This document shows positions 15,436 through 22,898 of a DNA stretch of 23,682 nt, piece by piece. Position 1 is the first letter of the stretch; each line of letters opens with the position of its first letter. Origin of the DNA: a virus; the IMG/VR virus record IMGVR_UViG_3300021197_001153, positions 1 through 23,682 of that record; one strand, written 5' to 3'. The notes under the pieces were generated by a model. It searched no databases. It saw nothing but the letters and a program-made list of their open reading frames with translations, and was not told the DNA's origin. The translations under genes and the position numbers were made by a program.

Positions 15436-16871
15436 CCGAAGGACTAATAAATAAGTTTAAGGAGTGGGGTTATTCCGAGGACGAGATCGCCTACTTTGCC
15501 TCAAGCCCAGACCTTGCAATTTATGAAACACGACTTAGTAACGGCAATCTGACGCTGGATCAAATAGAGTTTGAGCCTGGCTTCAGCTTTGAGAGCCAAA
15601 GAGGAGCAGGAAGTTCGTCAATACCGGAGTTACTTAAACCTTGGCTTAAGAGCATTGGGGTAGTCGCAGACGATGGGATAACATGGAATCCAGGTAAAGA
15701 AGAAGAATTCTATCGCTTACTGAGTGAGCATTCCAAAGCGTCTGGTGGGGAAGGCTTCGAAAATGATGAGGCTGGTATAGAGGCAGCAAAGCAGTACATT
15801 GGCGAGCTGGGTGTAGCAGGCCAAGACGAATTCATGACCTCGAACTACGTCGTCGCAGAAGACACGCTTGCGATCACTATGCCTAACGGCAAACAAATCG
15901 TCCTTAAAGCAGCAGAGATGCAAGCCATTAACACGCACACCGGTCAATCAAAAGGCGATATCGGTAAAGCCGTTATAGCCGGAGCACGTACTGGCACTGA
16001 CTTTCGGTTAACTTTGATGGCTCAAGGCGAACGTGAGAGGGCTGCTCTTGGTGGGACCATGAGCCAAACTTCTGCCATGGTGGCTGAGGGATTGAAGAAG
16101 TTCAATAACAATAAAGAACTTGCTTATCTGTTTGCGAGTGAAATGCCTTTGGATATGAACCCTGCTGGTGATGCTGCTACTGGTACATCAACAAGTCTTA
16201 CGATCGCAGAAAAAATATTTAAGGGAGAATCAGTTACCGAAAAGGAGATGAACTGGAAAGACGAAAGATTCCAATCTTACACACGCTTAGCCGAATCCGG
16301 CAATTCGTTCAGTTCAAATGAGGAAAGTCTGAACTATTTGATAAATCTTGGGTATCAGAGTCGTACCCCTGAGGTCGCAATTTCAGAAGACACAGCTCGA
16401 GAAACGTTTAGGAACCTTTACCAAAGCTTGTTCTTGACGGTTCCTGATGATGAAACGCTGGATGCTTTCCAGCAGCAGTTCGAAGGGGACATATCTTCGT
16501 GGAGTGAACGTCAAGCTGCCCGTAACGTGCCGTGGTCCGAGAAGGATCAAATGACGGGCGATATGTATGGAGCGCCAACAGCGGATGATTCTGCGATGGG
16601 CTTTATTCAGGACACTGACATTTATTCTGATTTGTATAACGACGAGTTCCGACGTTCAGGTCTGACCGAACAGCAGTATGCTGCTCGGTTCGGTAACTAT
16701 GCGCTCGATAGTTTCCAGTCTCCTTCGCTTGTCACTGACGCAGCTCAAGCTGGTATGCGAACTGGGAACCTTAGCACTGTGGATAGCTTTGCTTCAACGA
16801 AACGTGGGATGGCAGATCCGAATGTGAAAGCAGGTTTCATGAGGGCTATAGAGCTAATGAGGGGTCAATAA
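15432..16871 (+). CDS. Hypothetical 479-aa putative virion protein
   Basis: The gene starts with an ATGA overlap of the preceding giant gene and ends in a TAATG overlap with the next. The acidic, mostly helical product begins MTEGLINKFKEWGYSEDEIA and has no signal peptide or membrane helix. Residues about 145-215 contain a short beta segment (TLAITMPNGKQIVLKAAEMQ) and a Gly/Arg-rich stretch. The C-terminal third holds Tyr/Phe-rich helices (DIYSDLYNDEFRRSGLTEQQ). I do not recognise a family. Tight coupling with two giant proteins and two further medium genes suggests one of several proteins assembled together, perhaps as an ejectosome or tail-hub component. That is inference from context alone. 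Confidence 0.7.
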   Translation: MTEGLINKFKEWGYSEDEIAYFASSPDLAIYETRLSNGNLTLDQIEFEPGFSFESQRGAGSSSIPELLKPWLKSIGVVADDGITWNPGKEEEFYRLLSEHSKASGGEGFENDEAGIEAAKQYIGELGVAGQDEFMTSNYVVAEDTLAITMPNGKQIVLKAAEMQAINTHTGQSKGDIGKAVIAGARTGTDFRLTLMAQGERERAALGGTMSQTSAMVAEGLKKFNNNKELAYLFASEMPLDMNPAGDAATGTSTSLTIAEKIFKGESVTEKEMNWKDERFQSYTRLAESGNSFSSNEESLNYLINLGYQSRTPEVAISEDTARETFRNLYQSLFLTVPDDETLDAFQQQFEGDISSWSERQAARNVPWSEKDQMTGDMYGAPTADDSAMGFIQDTDIYSDLYNDEFRRSGLTEQQYAARFGNYALDSFQSPSLVTDAAQAGMRTGNLSTVDSFASTKRGMADPNVKAGFMRAIELMRGQ

Positions 16872-17992
16872 TGGTTAATGAATTCGCTGTTTCCAATACT
16901 TTGTATATCGTTGACGGTCAATATTTTCGTACCTCACAGTTGGGTAACGGTGCGACTCTAAAGCAACAGTTACCGGGTCAGCCTCCAGGTGAAATTCCTT
17001 CAGTTGTAGACTCAGAGACTTGGGAACAGATGTCTCAGAGCATGATAGAATTCGGTAAGGCTGAGTCACAGCAAAACGACATTGGCCTTTACAGCGATGT
17101 TTTTGAGAATTTGATAGCAACTTCAGGCGATCAAATGCTGCGAGATCCAAGCATTATTGAACTGATGGGTCGTGTTCCTTCCGAGTTTATGAATGGAGGG
17201 GAATTCGACGATACTGCATTTAACAATGCTTATCGGCAGACCAACTACTTCAATAGTACGACTGAGAGGCAAAGGCTTTGGGCTAGTTCGAGTGACGCTG
17301 AGAAAGCAGTTGCAGTCCAAAATAGTTTAGGTGAGGTTGCTAACTTGTGGAGATTGTACACAGGTGAAAACGTGACGTTGCCTGGAACGATTGCTGAGCT
17401 GCAAGCCGATCCTCAGTTTAAGGGCTGGTATAGCCAGGCGTTTAGCTTGGCGCAGGGCACTACCTCTCAGAATCGTTTACTGAATCAGTGGCTGCAGCCG
17501 ATAGCTGAAGGGATTGAGGGCTCTCCGTGGAGCCGTCGTCTCATGGATGAGGAAAAAGCAGGTAAGCAACAGTCAATAGACATTGACGACAAACGTGCTG
17601 ATGTGCGAGATATGAGTCAACGGTATGGCCTCGAGTTGTCTGATGAGAAGCTGGAGCAGTACAGCACCCAGATTGTGAATAACGATTTGAGTGATGATGA
17701 CCTCGAGACTTTGCTTGATAAGCAGTCGAGTGCTTTGTATGCGTATAAGCCTGCGGGTATGGATTGGAATACTTACGCTGATCCGTATCGTCGGGCACAT
17801 TCTGCCCTTATGGAGACAGCTCTCCCCGATCATACGGATGAGGGTTTGCAGGATGCTTTACAGGCTGGGAGTTCTTTGAGTGATTACAAACTTTCGCTTC
17901 GGAAACGTCCTGAGTGGTTATCGACTGAGAATGCTCAGAGCACCCTTATTAGTGAACTAAGCGCTGCCGGGCGAAGGATGGGATTCGGATAA
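16871..17992 (+). CDS. Hypothetical 373-aa putative virion protein
   Basis: The ATG at 16871 shares a base with the preceding TAA, and GAGGGG about ten bases upstream could act as a ribosome site. The product opens with a short beta-rich region (NTLYIVDGQYFRTSQLG). From about residue 45 it is helical, Gln/Ser/Asp-rich and acidic, with Trp and Tyr spaced through it (TAELQ-like helices, MDWNTYADPYRRAHSALMET). There are no membrane segments or catalytic motifs. The end overlaps the next gene in the same TAATG manner. The family is not recognised. It is likely a structural partner of the proteins encoded on either side, judged by the shared coupling and similar composition. Confidence 0.7.
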   Translation: MVNEFAVSNTLYIVDGQYFRTSQLGNGATLKQQLPGQPPGEIPSVVDSETWEQMSQSMIEFGKAESQQNDIGLYSDVFENLIATSGDQMLRDPSIIELMGRVPSEFMNGGEFDDTAFNNAYRQTNYFNSTTERQRLWASSSDAEKAVAVQNSLGEVANLWRLYTGENVTLPGTIAELQADPQFKGWYSQAFSLAQGTTSQNRLLNQWLQPIAEGIEGSPWSRRLMDEEKAGKQQSIDIDDKRADVRDMSQRYGLELSDEKLEQYSTQIVNNDLSDDDLETLLDKQSSALYAYKPAGMDWNTYADPYRRAHSALMETALPDHTDEGLQDALQAGSSLSDYKLSLRKRPEWLSTENAQSTLISELSAAGRRMGFG

Positions 17993-19509
17993 TGGTTTTT
18001 TATAATCCAGTAGATGATGAAGCGAACAGGACTGGTCTTTCAAAGAGCCAGTTACTGGCTCGAGAGAACGAGCTGGCTCTTGCTCGGCAGAATGAGGAAG
18101 CGGCTCAGCGACAAAGGGATGCTATTAAGGCGCAGCAGGCTGCACTTAACGTCACGTTAATTGCAAATGGTCGGACCCCTCTTACGGTCGATGGTTATAG
18201 AGGCCCTTTGACTCGTCAAGCCGAAGAAGATGTAGCTGCAATCGAATCACAGCAACCCGCCGGATCCGAGGACCCGTATAAACAACAAGACGCCCCTACC
18301 GATGCTGATGCAGTTGACGCTGATGGGAACAGCAAATACACCGTCGGTGAAGATGCTCAAGGTAACCCGACTTACACATTGAACGGTGCCTACATCACAC
18401 CCACACCAGGGAGCATAACGAAACAGAAGAACCAAATTGTCAGCCCTGAGGTTCTTAAACAGACCATGATTGGAATGTTCCCTTGGGCAAAAGATTGGTT
18501 CGGAGACATTTTGGGTTGGGTCACTGAAGGATTTGAGGGTGACGGTGTTCTCGCTAAGATTCGCTCTGACGAAAAATATGCGGCAATGTTCCCTGGCATG
18601 ACTCGTCGTGACGGCACGATGAGGTTCGCTAACGAAGCAACCTATTTACAGACTGTCGATAATTATCGGCAGACGCTTAACGACTTCGGTTTCTATGATC
18701 CGAGCACAGAATCTGCTCAAGATTATGCAGCGTTAATGGAAACAGGAGTTGACGTAAACGAGTTAGGTGACCGGCTCGCTACATATCGAGAGTTAGAGAA
18801 CGGTTCAGAGGAGCTGCGGGACGCTTTCTATGTTCATGCAGGGTTGACAGTTACTGTTGACGATTTGTTCGATGCGGTCATTGATCCTGATAAACGTAAC
18901 CAGCTCGAGAATGCGTACAACGAAGCAACGACTAGCGGCACGACCGATTATGAGACTTTCATCCAGCGAGCTACGACAGTTGGTGTTGAACGGCTCACCA
19001 AGAAACTTGGAGGGTTACAGTCCTCAGGGCAAATCACACAGAAACAAGTGTCAGATGTTCTGCGTATGGACCCGATGTTTGCTCAGAATCTGATGGGCGC
19101 AATCTTCCAAAACCCGAACGGTGAACAGTTCCTAGGTTTGGAAGCAATGGAATCCGCTTTCGAGTATGCGGTGCTGGGTAGTGCAGCTAGCGAAGCAGGG
19201 TTCACTATGCCGGAGAAAGAAACGCTAGATAAGTTCATTGCTCAAGGCATCGACGGTGAGAAGTTACGTTCTGCTTACAACACTCTCGGGCAGAGACAGA
19301 GCGCTTTGCAGGGCATGATGTCACGGGCTACTTCTACTAACGTCAGCGCTAACGCTGTGCAGGAAGCTTTCGAGGGTTCGTTGCTGGGCGAGTCGTCTGA
19401 ACTGAGGTATGCACAGTCCGCTGAGAGCGCTTTGGGTCAAGCCGGAGGCGGTTTCTCTGCTCAACGAGTGGGTAAGCGGATAGCTCAGCCAGGTCGAAGT
19501 ACCTACTAG
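17992..19509 (+). CDS. 505-aa putative virion protein with possible peptidoglycan-binding motif
   Basis: Coupled to the previous gene by TAATG. The N-terminus (about 18-53) is a charged Gln/Glu/Arg/Ala helix, likely a coiled coil (LARENELALARQNEEAAQRQ). Residues about 47-86 read ALNVTLIANGRTPLTVDGYR and continue GPLTRQAEEDVAA. This resembles the peptidoglycan-binding type 1 repeat (hydrophobic helix, then VDGxxGPxTxxAV), though it is a single short copy. An acidic low-complexity linker follows. From about 160 the protein is helical, with FPWAKDWFGDILGWVTEGFE, repeated Tyr, and a C-terminus rich in Ser, Ala and Gly. If the motif is real, this protein could contact the cell wall during infection. 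No lysozyme or peptidase residues are evident. It is the last gene of the coupled series. Confidence 0.7.
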   Translation: MVFYNPVDDEANRTGLSKSQLLARENELALARQNEEAAQRQRDAIKAQQAALNVTLIANGRTPLTVDGYRGPLTRQAEEDVAAIESQQPAGSEDPYKQQDAPTDADAVDADGNSKYTVGEDAQGNPTYTLNGAYITPTPGSITKQKNQIVSPEVLKQTMIGMFPWAKDWFGDILGWVTEGFEGDGVLAKIRSDEKYAAMFPGMTRRDGTMRFANEATYLQTVDNYRQTLNDFGFYDPSTESAQDYAALMETGVDVNELGDRLATYRELENGSEELRDAFYVHAGLTVTVDDLFDAVIDPDKRNQLENAYNEATTSGTTDYETFIQRATTVGVERLTKKLGGLQSSGQITQKQVSDVLRMDPMFAQNLMGAIFQNPNGEQFLGLEAMESAFEYAVLGSAASEAGFTMPEKETLDKFIAQGIDGEKLRSAYNTLGQRQSALQGMMSRATSTNVSANAVQEAFEGSLLGESSELRYAQSAESALGQAGGGFSAQRVGKRIAQPGRSTY

Positions 19510-19523
19510 TACACACTTCTAGG

Positions 19524-19551
19524 GAAGGGGGTTAGAACCATTCCCCACTTC
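19524..19551 (+). terminator. Hairpin after the coupled virion series
   Basis: GAAG 19524-19527 pairs with CTTC 19548-19551 and GGGG 19528-19531 pairs with CCCC 19543-19546, with one bulged A at 19547 and an 11-base loop. GGGGTT (19528-19533) could instead pair with AACCCC (19552-19557). No T-run follows, so it is not a classic intrinsic terminator. It may reduce read-through or be a processing site between the giant-gene series and the capsid genes, which need far higher expression. Confidence 0.35.
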
Positions 19552-19566
19552 AACCCCGGTGGTTGT

Positions 19567-19591
19567 GGGCGTAGGCTATCCCGGGCGTAGG
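19567..19591 (+). repeat. Direct repeat GGGCGTAGG upstream of scaffold
   Basis: GGGCGTAGG occurs at 19567-19575 and 19583-19591, 16 bases apart. The second copy merges with the ribosome site of the next gene. A regulatory site or a small duplication are possible; chance is not excluded. Confidence 0.3.
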
Positions 19592-19593
19592 AG
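19589..19593 (+). promoter_or_regulatory. Ribosome-binding site fixing the scaffold start
   Basis: AGGAG ends four bases before ATG 19598. The upstream in-frame GTG at 19559 has no such site and would add 13 residues encoded by the repeat region, so ATG 19598 is preferred. Confidence 0.7.
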
Positions 19594-19597
19594 ACAT

Positions 19598-20062
19598 ATG
19601 GATTTCGATGGCGATGGCGATATTGACATTGAAGGAAATGCGTCGCAACTCCGACAAAAGTTGGAGTCGACTCTGAAAGAGAACAAGCAACTAACTAGCC
19701 AGCTATCCACTCTAAAGGCCAACGAGCTGATTACGGAGCACGGATATGGACTAGTTAAGCCTGAAGATCTTGTTGGGGTCAACCTTTCCGATATGGCTGA
19801 TAAGGCTGAAGCTCTCCAAGGAGAGCGTCGAGCTTTGCAAGCTGAATTGGCGAAGGACGTGTTTGCTAAACGTGGATTTGAAGGCTCTGAGTTAGATGCC
19901 GCTGTAAGCGACTTCTTATCTCCAGAATCGTCTCAAGATACGGCTGCTCATTCAAGGGCTCGTGAGGTTGCAGCAGTGGGTGGCGTAGCCGCCCCAGCTC
20001 GTAACACCGACAATTTGATGGGCTTGGACGCTATTGAGGCTGCTCTTCGAGGATCCGGCTAG
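19598..20062 (+). CDS. Probable capsid scaffolding protein with acidic Asp-rich N-terminus
   Basis: The 154-residue product lies immediately before the major capsid gene, the usual place for a scaffold, which guides capsid assembly and is then removed. After a short N-terminus it has a likely coiled coil at about 15-45 (LRQKLESTLKENKQLTSQLS), a second charged helix around 70-95 (MADKAEALQGERRALQAELA), and a flexible Ala/Ser C-terminus ending in a short helix (LMGLDAIEAALRG). This general plan fits phage scaffolds. The first residues, MDFDGDGDIDIEG, resemble the Dx[DN]xDGxxD calcium-binding loop of EF-hand or dockerin type, which is not expected in a scaffold. It may bind divalent metal or simply be acidic. 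No protease motif is visible. Confidence 0.72.
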   Translation: MDFDGDGDIDIEGNASQLRQKLESTLKENKQLTSQLSTLKANELITEHGYGLVKPEDLVGVNLSDMADKAEALQGERRALQAELAKDVFAKRGFEGSELDAAVSDFLSPESSQDTAAHSRAREVAAVGGVAAPARNTDNLMGLDAIEAALRGSG

Positions 20063-20091
20063 CGGCATTTAGAAATCATTGTTATTCCTAC

Positions 20092-20098
20092 AAGGAGA
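20092..20098 (+). promoter_or_regulatory. Strong ribosome-binding site of the major capsid gene
   Basis: AAGGAGA ends eight bases before ATG 20107. It is much closer to consensus than the sites of the coupled genes upstream, consistent with the high copy number needed for the capsid protein. Confidence 0.8.
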
Positions 20099-20106
20099 AT
20101 TAAGTT

Positions 20107-21039
20107 ATGGCTAGTGGATCACTATCCCTACTTGAGTCTGCCAAATATGGGTCAACGACTTTAGGTCGAGGCGTAGTTACTACCCTCATCCAGGAATCTC
20201 CAATCATGGAGATGCTTCCGTTTACTTCTATTACTGGTAACGCACTCAAGGTTTCAGTTGAAGACACCCTGCCGGACCCCCAATTCCGTGACGTGAACGA
20301 GACGTACACCAGATCAATGGGTACAGACACTGAGCGTTACTTCGGGGTGGCCGTGCTGGGCGGAGAAATTTTCATAGACAACTACATTGTTCGTGTACAG
20401 GCTGATCAGATATCAGCTAAGGCACGCCAGTACTCAAAGTTTGCGAAAGCGATGTCTCGTACATTCGATGCAACTTTCTTTGATGGCACTGGCACCTCAA
20501 AAGACTTTAAGGGCATCAACGCTCTTGTCGATGAGGGCCTCGGTCAGAAAGTGTCGGCAGGCACCAATGGTGCTGCGCTTACTCTTTCGATGCTGGATGA
20601 AGCGTGGGATTCCCTTCGTGGACAGTCAGCTCCTGACGCATTGTTGATGAACCGTACGCTTCGCCGCAAGATCAATAGTCTTGCTCAAGGCACTTACTAC
20701 AGTTTGCTTGACGTGGGCACTGATGTGTTCGGCCGCCAAGTGAACATGTACAACGGCACCCCTATTCGTATTATCGGTGATGACAAGAGTGGCAATGCCA
20801 TCCTTGACTTCGATGAGACCCAGGGTAGCTCAAGTGTGACTTCGTCAATCTATGCGATGGCGTTCGGTACAGATGAGAATGTGTACGGAATCCTCGGCCT
20901 GGGTGGATCCTTCGATGTTAAAGATTTCGGGGAGACAGAATCTGCTCCGGGTCATCTTGGACGTGTCGAAGTATATCCCGGCATTGTGATTGCGAACAGC
21001 TTTTCCGTTGCCCGTCTACATGGCATCACTAACGCTTAA
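20107..21039 (+). CDS. Major capsid protein (HK97-like fold)
   Basis: The 310-residue product builds the capsid shell. It matches a family of phage major capsid proteins with an N-terminal arm (SLLESAKYGSTTLGRGVVTT), then SPIMEMLPFTSITGNALKVS, the conserved FRDVNETYTRS segment (about 60-70), VLGGEIFIDNYIVR, the helix SKFAKAMSRTFDATFFDG, and a later DALLMNRTLRRKINSLAQG helix-containing region. The absence of a long N-terminal delta domain agrees with a separate scaffold gene upstream. It has a strong ribosome site, and its stop lies inside the ribosome site of the next gene. No fused C-terminal Ig-like domain is present. The identification is firm at family level. Confidence 0.92.
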   Translation: MASGSLSLLESAKYGSTTLGRGVVTTLIQESPIMEMLPFTSITGNALKVSVEDTLPDPQFRDVNETYTRSMGTDTERYFGVAVLGGEIFIDNYIVRVQADQISAKARQYSKFAKAMSRTFDATFFDGTGTSKDFKGINALVDEGLGQKVSAGTNGAALTLSMLDEAWDSLRGQSAPDALLMNRTLRRKINSLAQGTYYSLLDVGTDVFGRQVNMYNGTPIRIIGDDKSGNAILDFDETQGSSSVTSSIYAMAFGTDENVYGILGLGGSFDVKDFGETESAPGHLGRVEVYPGIVIANSFSVARLHGITNA

Positions 21040-21044
21040 GGAGG
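21038..21044 (+). promoter_or_regulatory. Consensus ribosome-binding site of the decoration gene
   Basis: AAGGAGG, the full anti-16S consensus, ends seven bases before ATG 21052 and overlaps the TAA stop of the capsid gene. It indicates strong, possibly coupled translation. Confidence 0.8.
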
Positions 21045-21051
21045 CTGAACT

Positions 21052-21474
21052 ATGGCACAAGCAACTAGAACAGTCGGTCCTGGTACAACTATCAGGGACG
21101 CAAAAACAGCAAGTAACGTTATCTTGGCTCAGGGGGATGTGTCAGCCGACAGCGCTGGTACTACCGCTATCCAAGTTGACCGTCCTTGCATGGTCAGCAT
21201 CGAAATGGTCCTCGGGGCAATTGCTTCCGGTGTAACCGGTTTCGATGTTGAGATTCAAGGTTCAGATGTTTCCAATTTCGGTTCTGGAGTGGTCAGCTAT
21301 GGCCGCTTCGATGCCGTCGGAAACGCTGACGATAACACTACCCGTCAATTAACTGCACAGGTTTACAAAACCTACATGCGTGCAGTTATCGATCATTCCG
21401 GTTCAGGTACATGCAACGTGGGGCTCTTCGTCCGCACACCGCACGACCGCCGGACAGATAGCACCACCGCTTAG
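21052..21474 (+). CDS. Probable capsid decoration (cement) protein
   Basis: The 140-residue product directly follows the major capsid gene and has the best ribosome site in the window, suggesting high copy number. The sequence is rich in Thr, Val, Gly, Ser and Asp, with alternating hydrophobic residues typical of a beta-sandwich (TTAIQVDRPCMVSIEMVLGA, GFDVEIQG, YMRAVIDHSGSGTCNVGLFV). It has only short charged ends and no signal peptide or coiled coil. Proteins of this size and place often bind the outside of HK97-like capsids to stabilise them. A head-completion or major tail component is less likely but possible. The role is inferred from position and composition, not from a known family. 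Confidence 0.6.
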   Translation: MAQATRTVGPGTTIRDAKTASNVILAQGDVSADSAGTTAIQVDRPCMVSIEMVLGAIASGVTGFDVEIQGSDVSNFGSGVVSYGRFDAVGNADDNTTRQLTAQVYKTYMRAVIDHSGSGTCNVGLFVRTPHDRRTDSTTA

Positions 21475-21492
21475 GTAGTGCTCCTCGTGGGT

Positions 21493-21524
21493 TGGGTTCA
21501 CTCTGTTTCGGCAGGGTGGACCCA
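21493..21524 (+). terminator. Strong 14-bp hairpin with TTCG tetraloop after the capsid block
   Basis: TGGGTTCACTCTG (21493-21505) pairs with CAGGGTGGACCCA (21512-21524) with two G-U wobbles. A T-G pair (21506 with 21511) closes a TTCG tetraloop. No T-tract follows, so it may act as a Rho-independent-like stop, a stabilising 3' end for capsid mRNA, or an attenuator before the fibre genes. It is the most stable-looking RNA hairpin I noticed in the window. Confidence 0.55.
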
Positions 21525-21553
21525 GTCTCACATTGAGAAAGGTCTTTTGATTT

Positions 21554-22051
21554 ATGTCCACTGAAACCACTGATTCAAAAACGTGGGATGTACTTGCCAC
21601 TGTTGAGAAATGGCATAACGCCGCTGACCGTGAAGCGGGTCTCCCGCCAGATGAAGTGGTTGAAAAAAAGGACAATTTACTTCTTAATGCAGGCATTGAA
21701 GCTTTGCTTCAACTCCTTACCGCTACGGGCGGAACAGCGTTCTCGACTGGTAACGCCTACATCGGTGTAGGCGACTCGACAACCGCAGCGGCTGCCAGTC
21801 AGACCGGTTTGCAGGCAAGCTCGAACAAAGATTACCGAGGTATGGAATCCGGGTATCCGAGCGTAGCTGGTCAGACTGTGACGTTCCGATCGATTTGGGG
21901 TTCCGGTAACGGCAACTTTGCTTGGAATGAGTGGACTGTTGCGAACGGCTCGAGCGACTCTGCAACGAACCTTAACCGTAAGGTTGCGGCTCTTGGAACA
22001 AAAGCTTCAGGGTCCGAGTGGACGTTGACTGTAGCGATAACGGTGAGTTGA
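21554..22051 (+). CDS. 165-aa tail or fibre-associated structural protein
   Basis: The start ATG 21554 is preceded by GAAAGG about 11 bases upstream, longer than ideal. The N-terminus (VEKWHNAADREAGLPPDEVV) is charged and helical, followed by NLLLNAGIEALLQLLTATGG and a glycine/aromatic beta region with AYIGVGDSTTAA, GYPSVAGQTVTFRSIWGSG, NFAWNEWTVANG and a C-terminal NRKV-x-GTKASGSEWTLTVA. I recall this arrangement (NAG helix, GVGD, YP, W-EW-V-NG, NR, GTK) from structural proteins beside tail-fibre genes in many phages, though without a firm function. It could join fibres to the particle or be a short fibre. The UUCG hairpin upstream separates it from the capsid genes. Confidence 0.65.
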   Translation: MSTETTDSKTWDVLATVEKWHNAADREAGLPPDEVVEKKDNLLLNAGIEALLQLLTATGGTAFSTGNAYIGVGDSTTAAAASQTGLQASSNKDYRGMESGYPSVAGQTVTFRSIWGSGNGNFAWNEWTVANGSSDSATNLNRKVAALGTKASGSEWTLTVAITVS

Positions 22052-22052
22052 G

Positions 22053-22898
22053 ATGGCGACTGCATACCCCACGACATTAGACACGACCGATCAGCAGCCA
22101 AACATTTCGGCATCTGATGAAATGGATGATTTAGGTAAGGAACACGATGTTGTTCACACGAATCATTCGGGTGCCATTCTGGCTCTTGAGACAAAACTCG
22201 GTGTTGGAGCTACGGTCGCTAACGCTGCTTCAACGAACCATGTTCTTGTTAAGCAGGCGGATGGTGATACTGAGTGGGCGGCCGTTCCGGCATCTACGCC
22301 GACAGCGATCACGGTTGCTGATACCACCGATACCTCTTGTTCGGTGGCTTTGTTTGAATCCGCTACCGGGGATTTAGCTCCGAAGACTGACAGTGGAGTG
22401 ACGTATAACGCTGGCACTGGGACGTTGACAGCTACTGCGTTTGCTGGTGCTTTGACCGGCAACGTCACGGGCAATGCGTCTGGTTCAGCAGCTACTGTAA
22501 CGGGGGCTGCCCAGTCGGCCATTACGTCTGTTGGTACGTTAAGCGCACTTACTGTTAGTGGTGCGGTAACGGCTGGCAGTCTTGTAGCGCCGATAGCTAT
22601 TAATGCTCAGACAGGGACTACGTACACGTTTGTTGCTGCTGACGCTGGGAAACTAGTTACGTCGTCGAATGGTTCAGCCCAAACTATTACTATTCCGCCG
22701 AACTCTTCGGTTGCGTTTGCTATCGGTACACAGATTATGGTGCAGAACATCGGGTCGGCTAACGCCACCCTCGCCCAAGGGTCTGGTGTGACTATCCAGT
22801 CGAAAGACTCTGCCAAACAGATCGATGGACAATTTGCAGCAGCGACTTGCATCAAAACTGCTACTGACACTTGGACGCTTATTGGGGCATTGGCATAA
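22053..22898 (+). CDS. Tail fibre protein
   Basis: The 281-residue product starts one base after the preceding TGA. Residues about 22-50 (DEMDDLGKEHDVVHTNHSGA and ILALETKLG) match the H-x(n)-A-x-x-xLE-KLG helix often found near the particle-binding end of phage fibres. The centre (about 110-190) is low-complexity Gly/Ala/Thr/Val/Ser with a GNVTGNASGSAATVTGAAQS pattern typical of repetitive trimeric fibre shafts. The last 100 residues form a beta-rich head (TYTFVAADAGKLVTSSNGSA, then IPPNSSVAFAIGTQIMVQN, ending DTWTLIGALA), an architecture common at fibre tips. It likely takes part in host attachment, and shares a TAATG overlap with the next gene. Confidence 0.75.
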   Translation: MATAYPTTLDTTDQQPNISASDEMDDLGKEHDVVHTNHSGAILALETKLGVGATVANAASTNHVLVKQADGDTEWAAVPASTPTAITVADTTDTSCSVALFESATGDLAPKTDSGVTYNAGTGTLTATAFAGALTGNVTGNASGSAATVTGAAQSAITSVGTLSALTVSGAVTAGSLVAPIAINAQTGTTYTFVAADAGKLVTSSNGSAQTITIPPNSSVAFAIGTQIMVQNIGSANATLAQGSGVTIQSKDSAKQIDGQFAAATCIKTATDTWTLIGALA

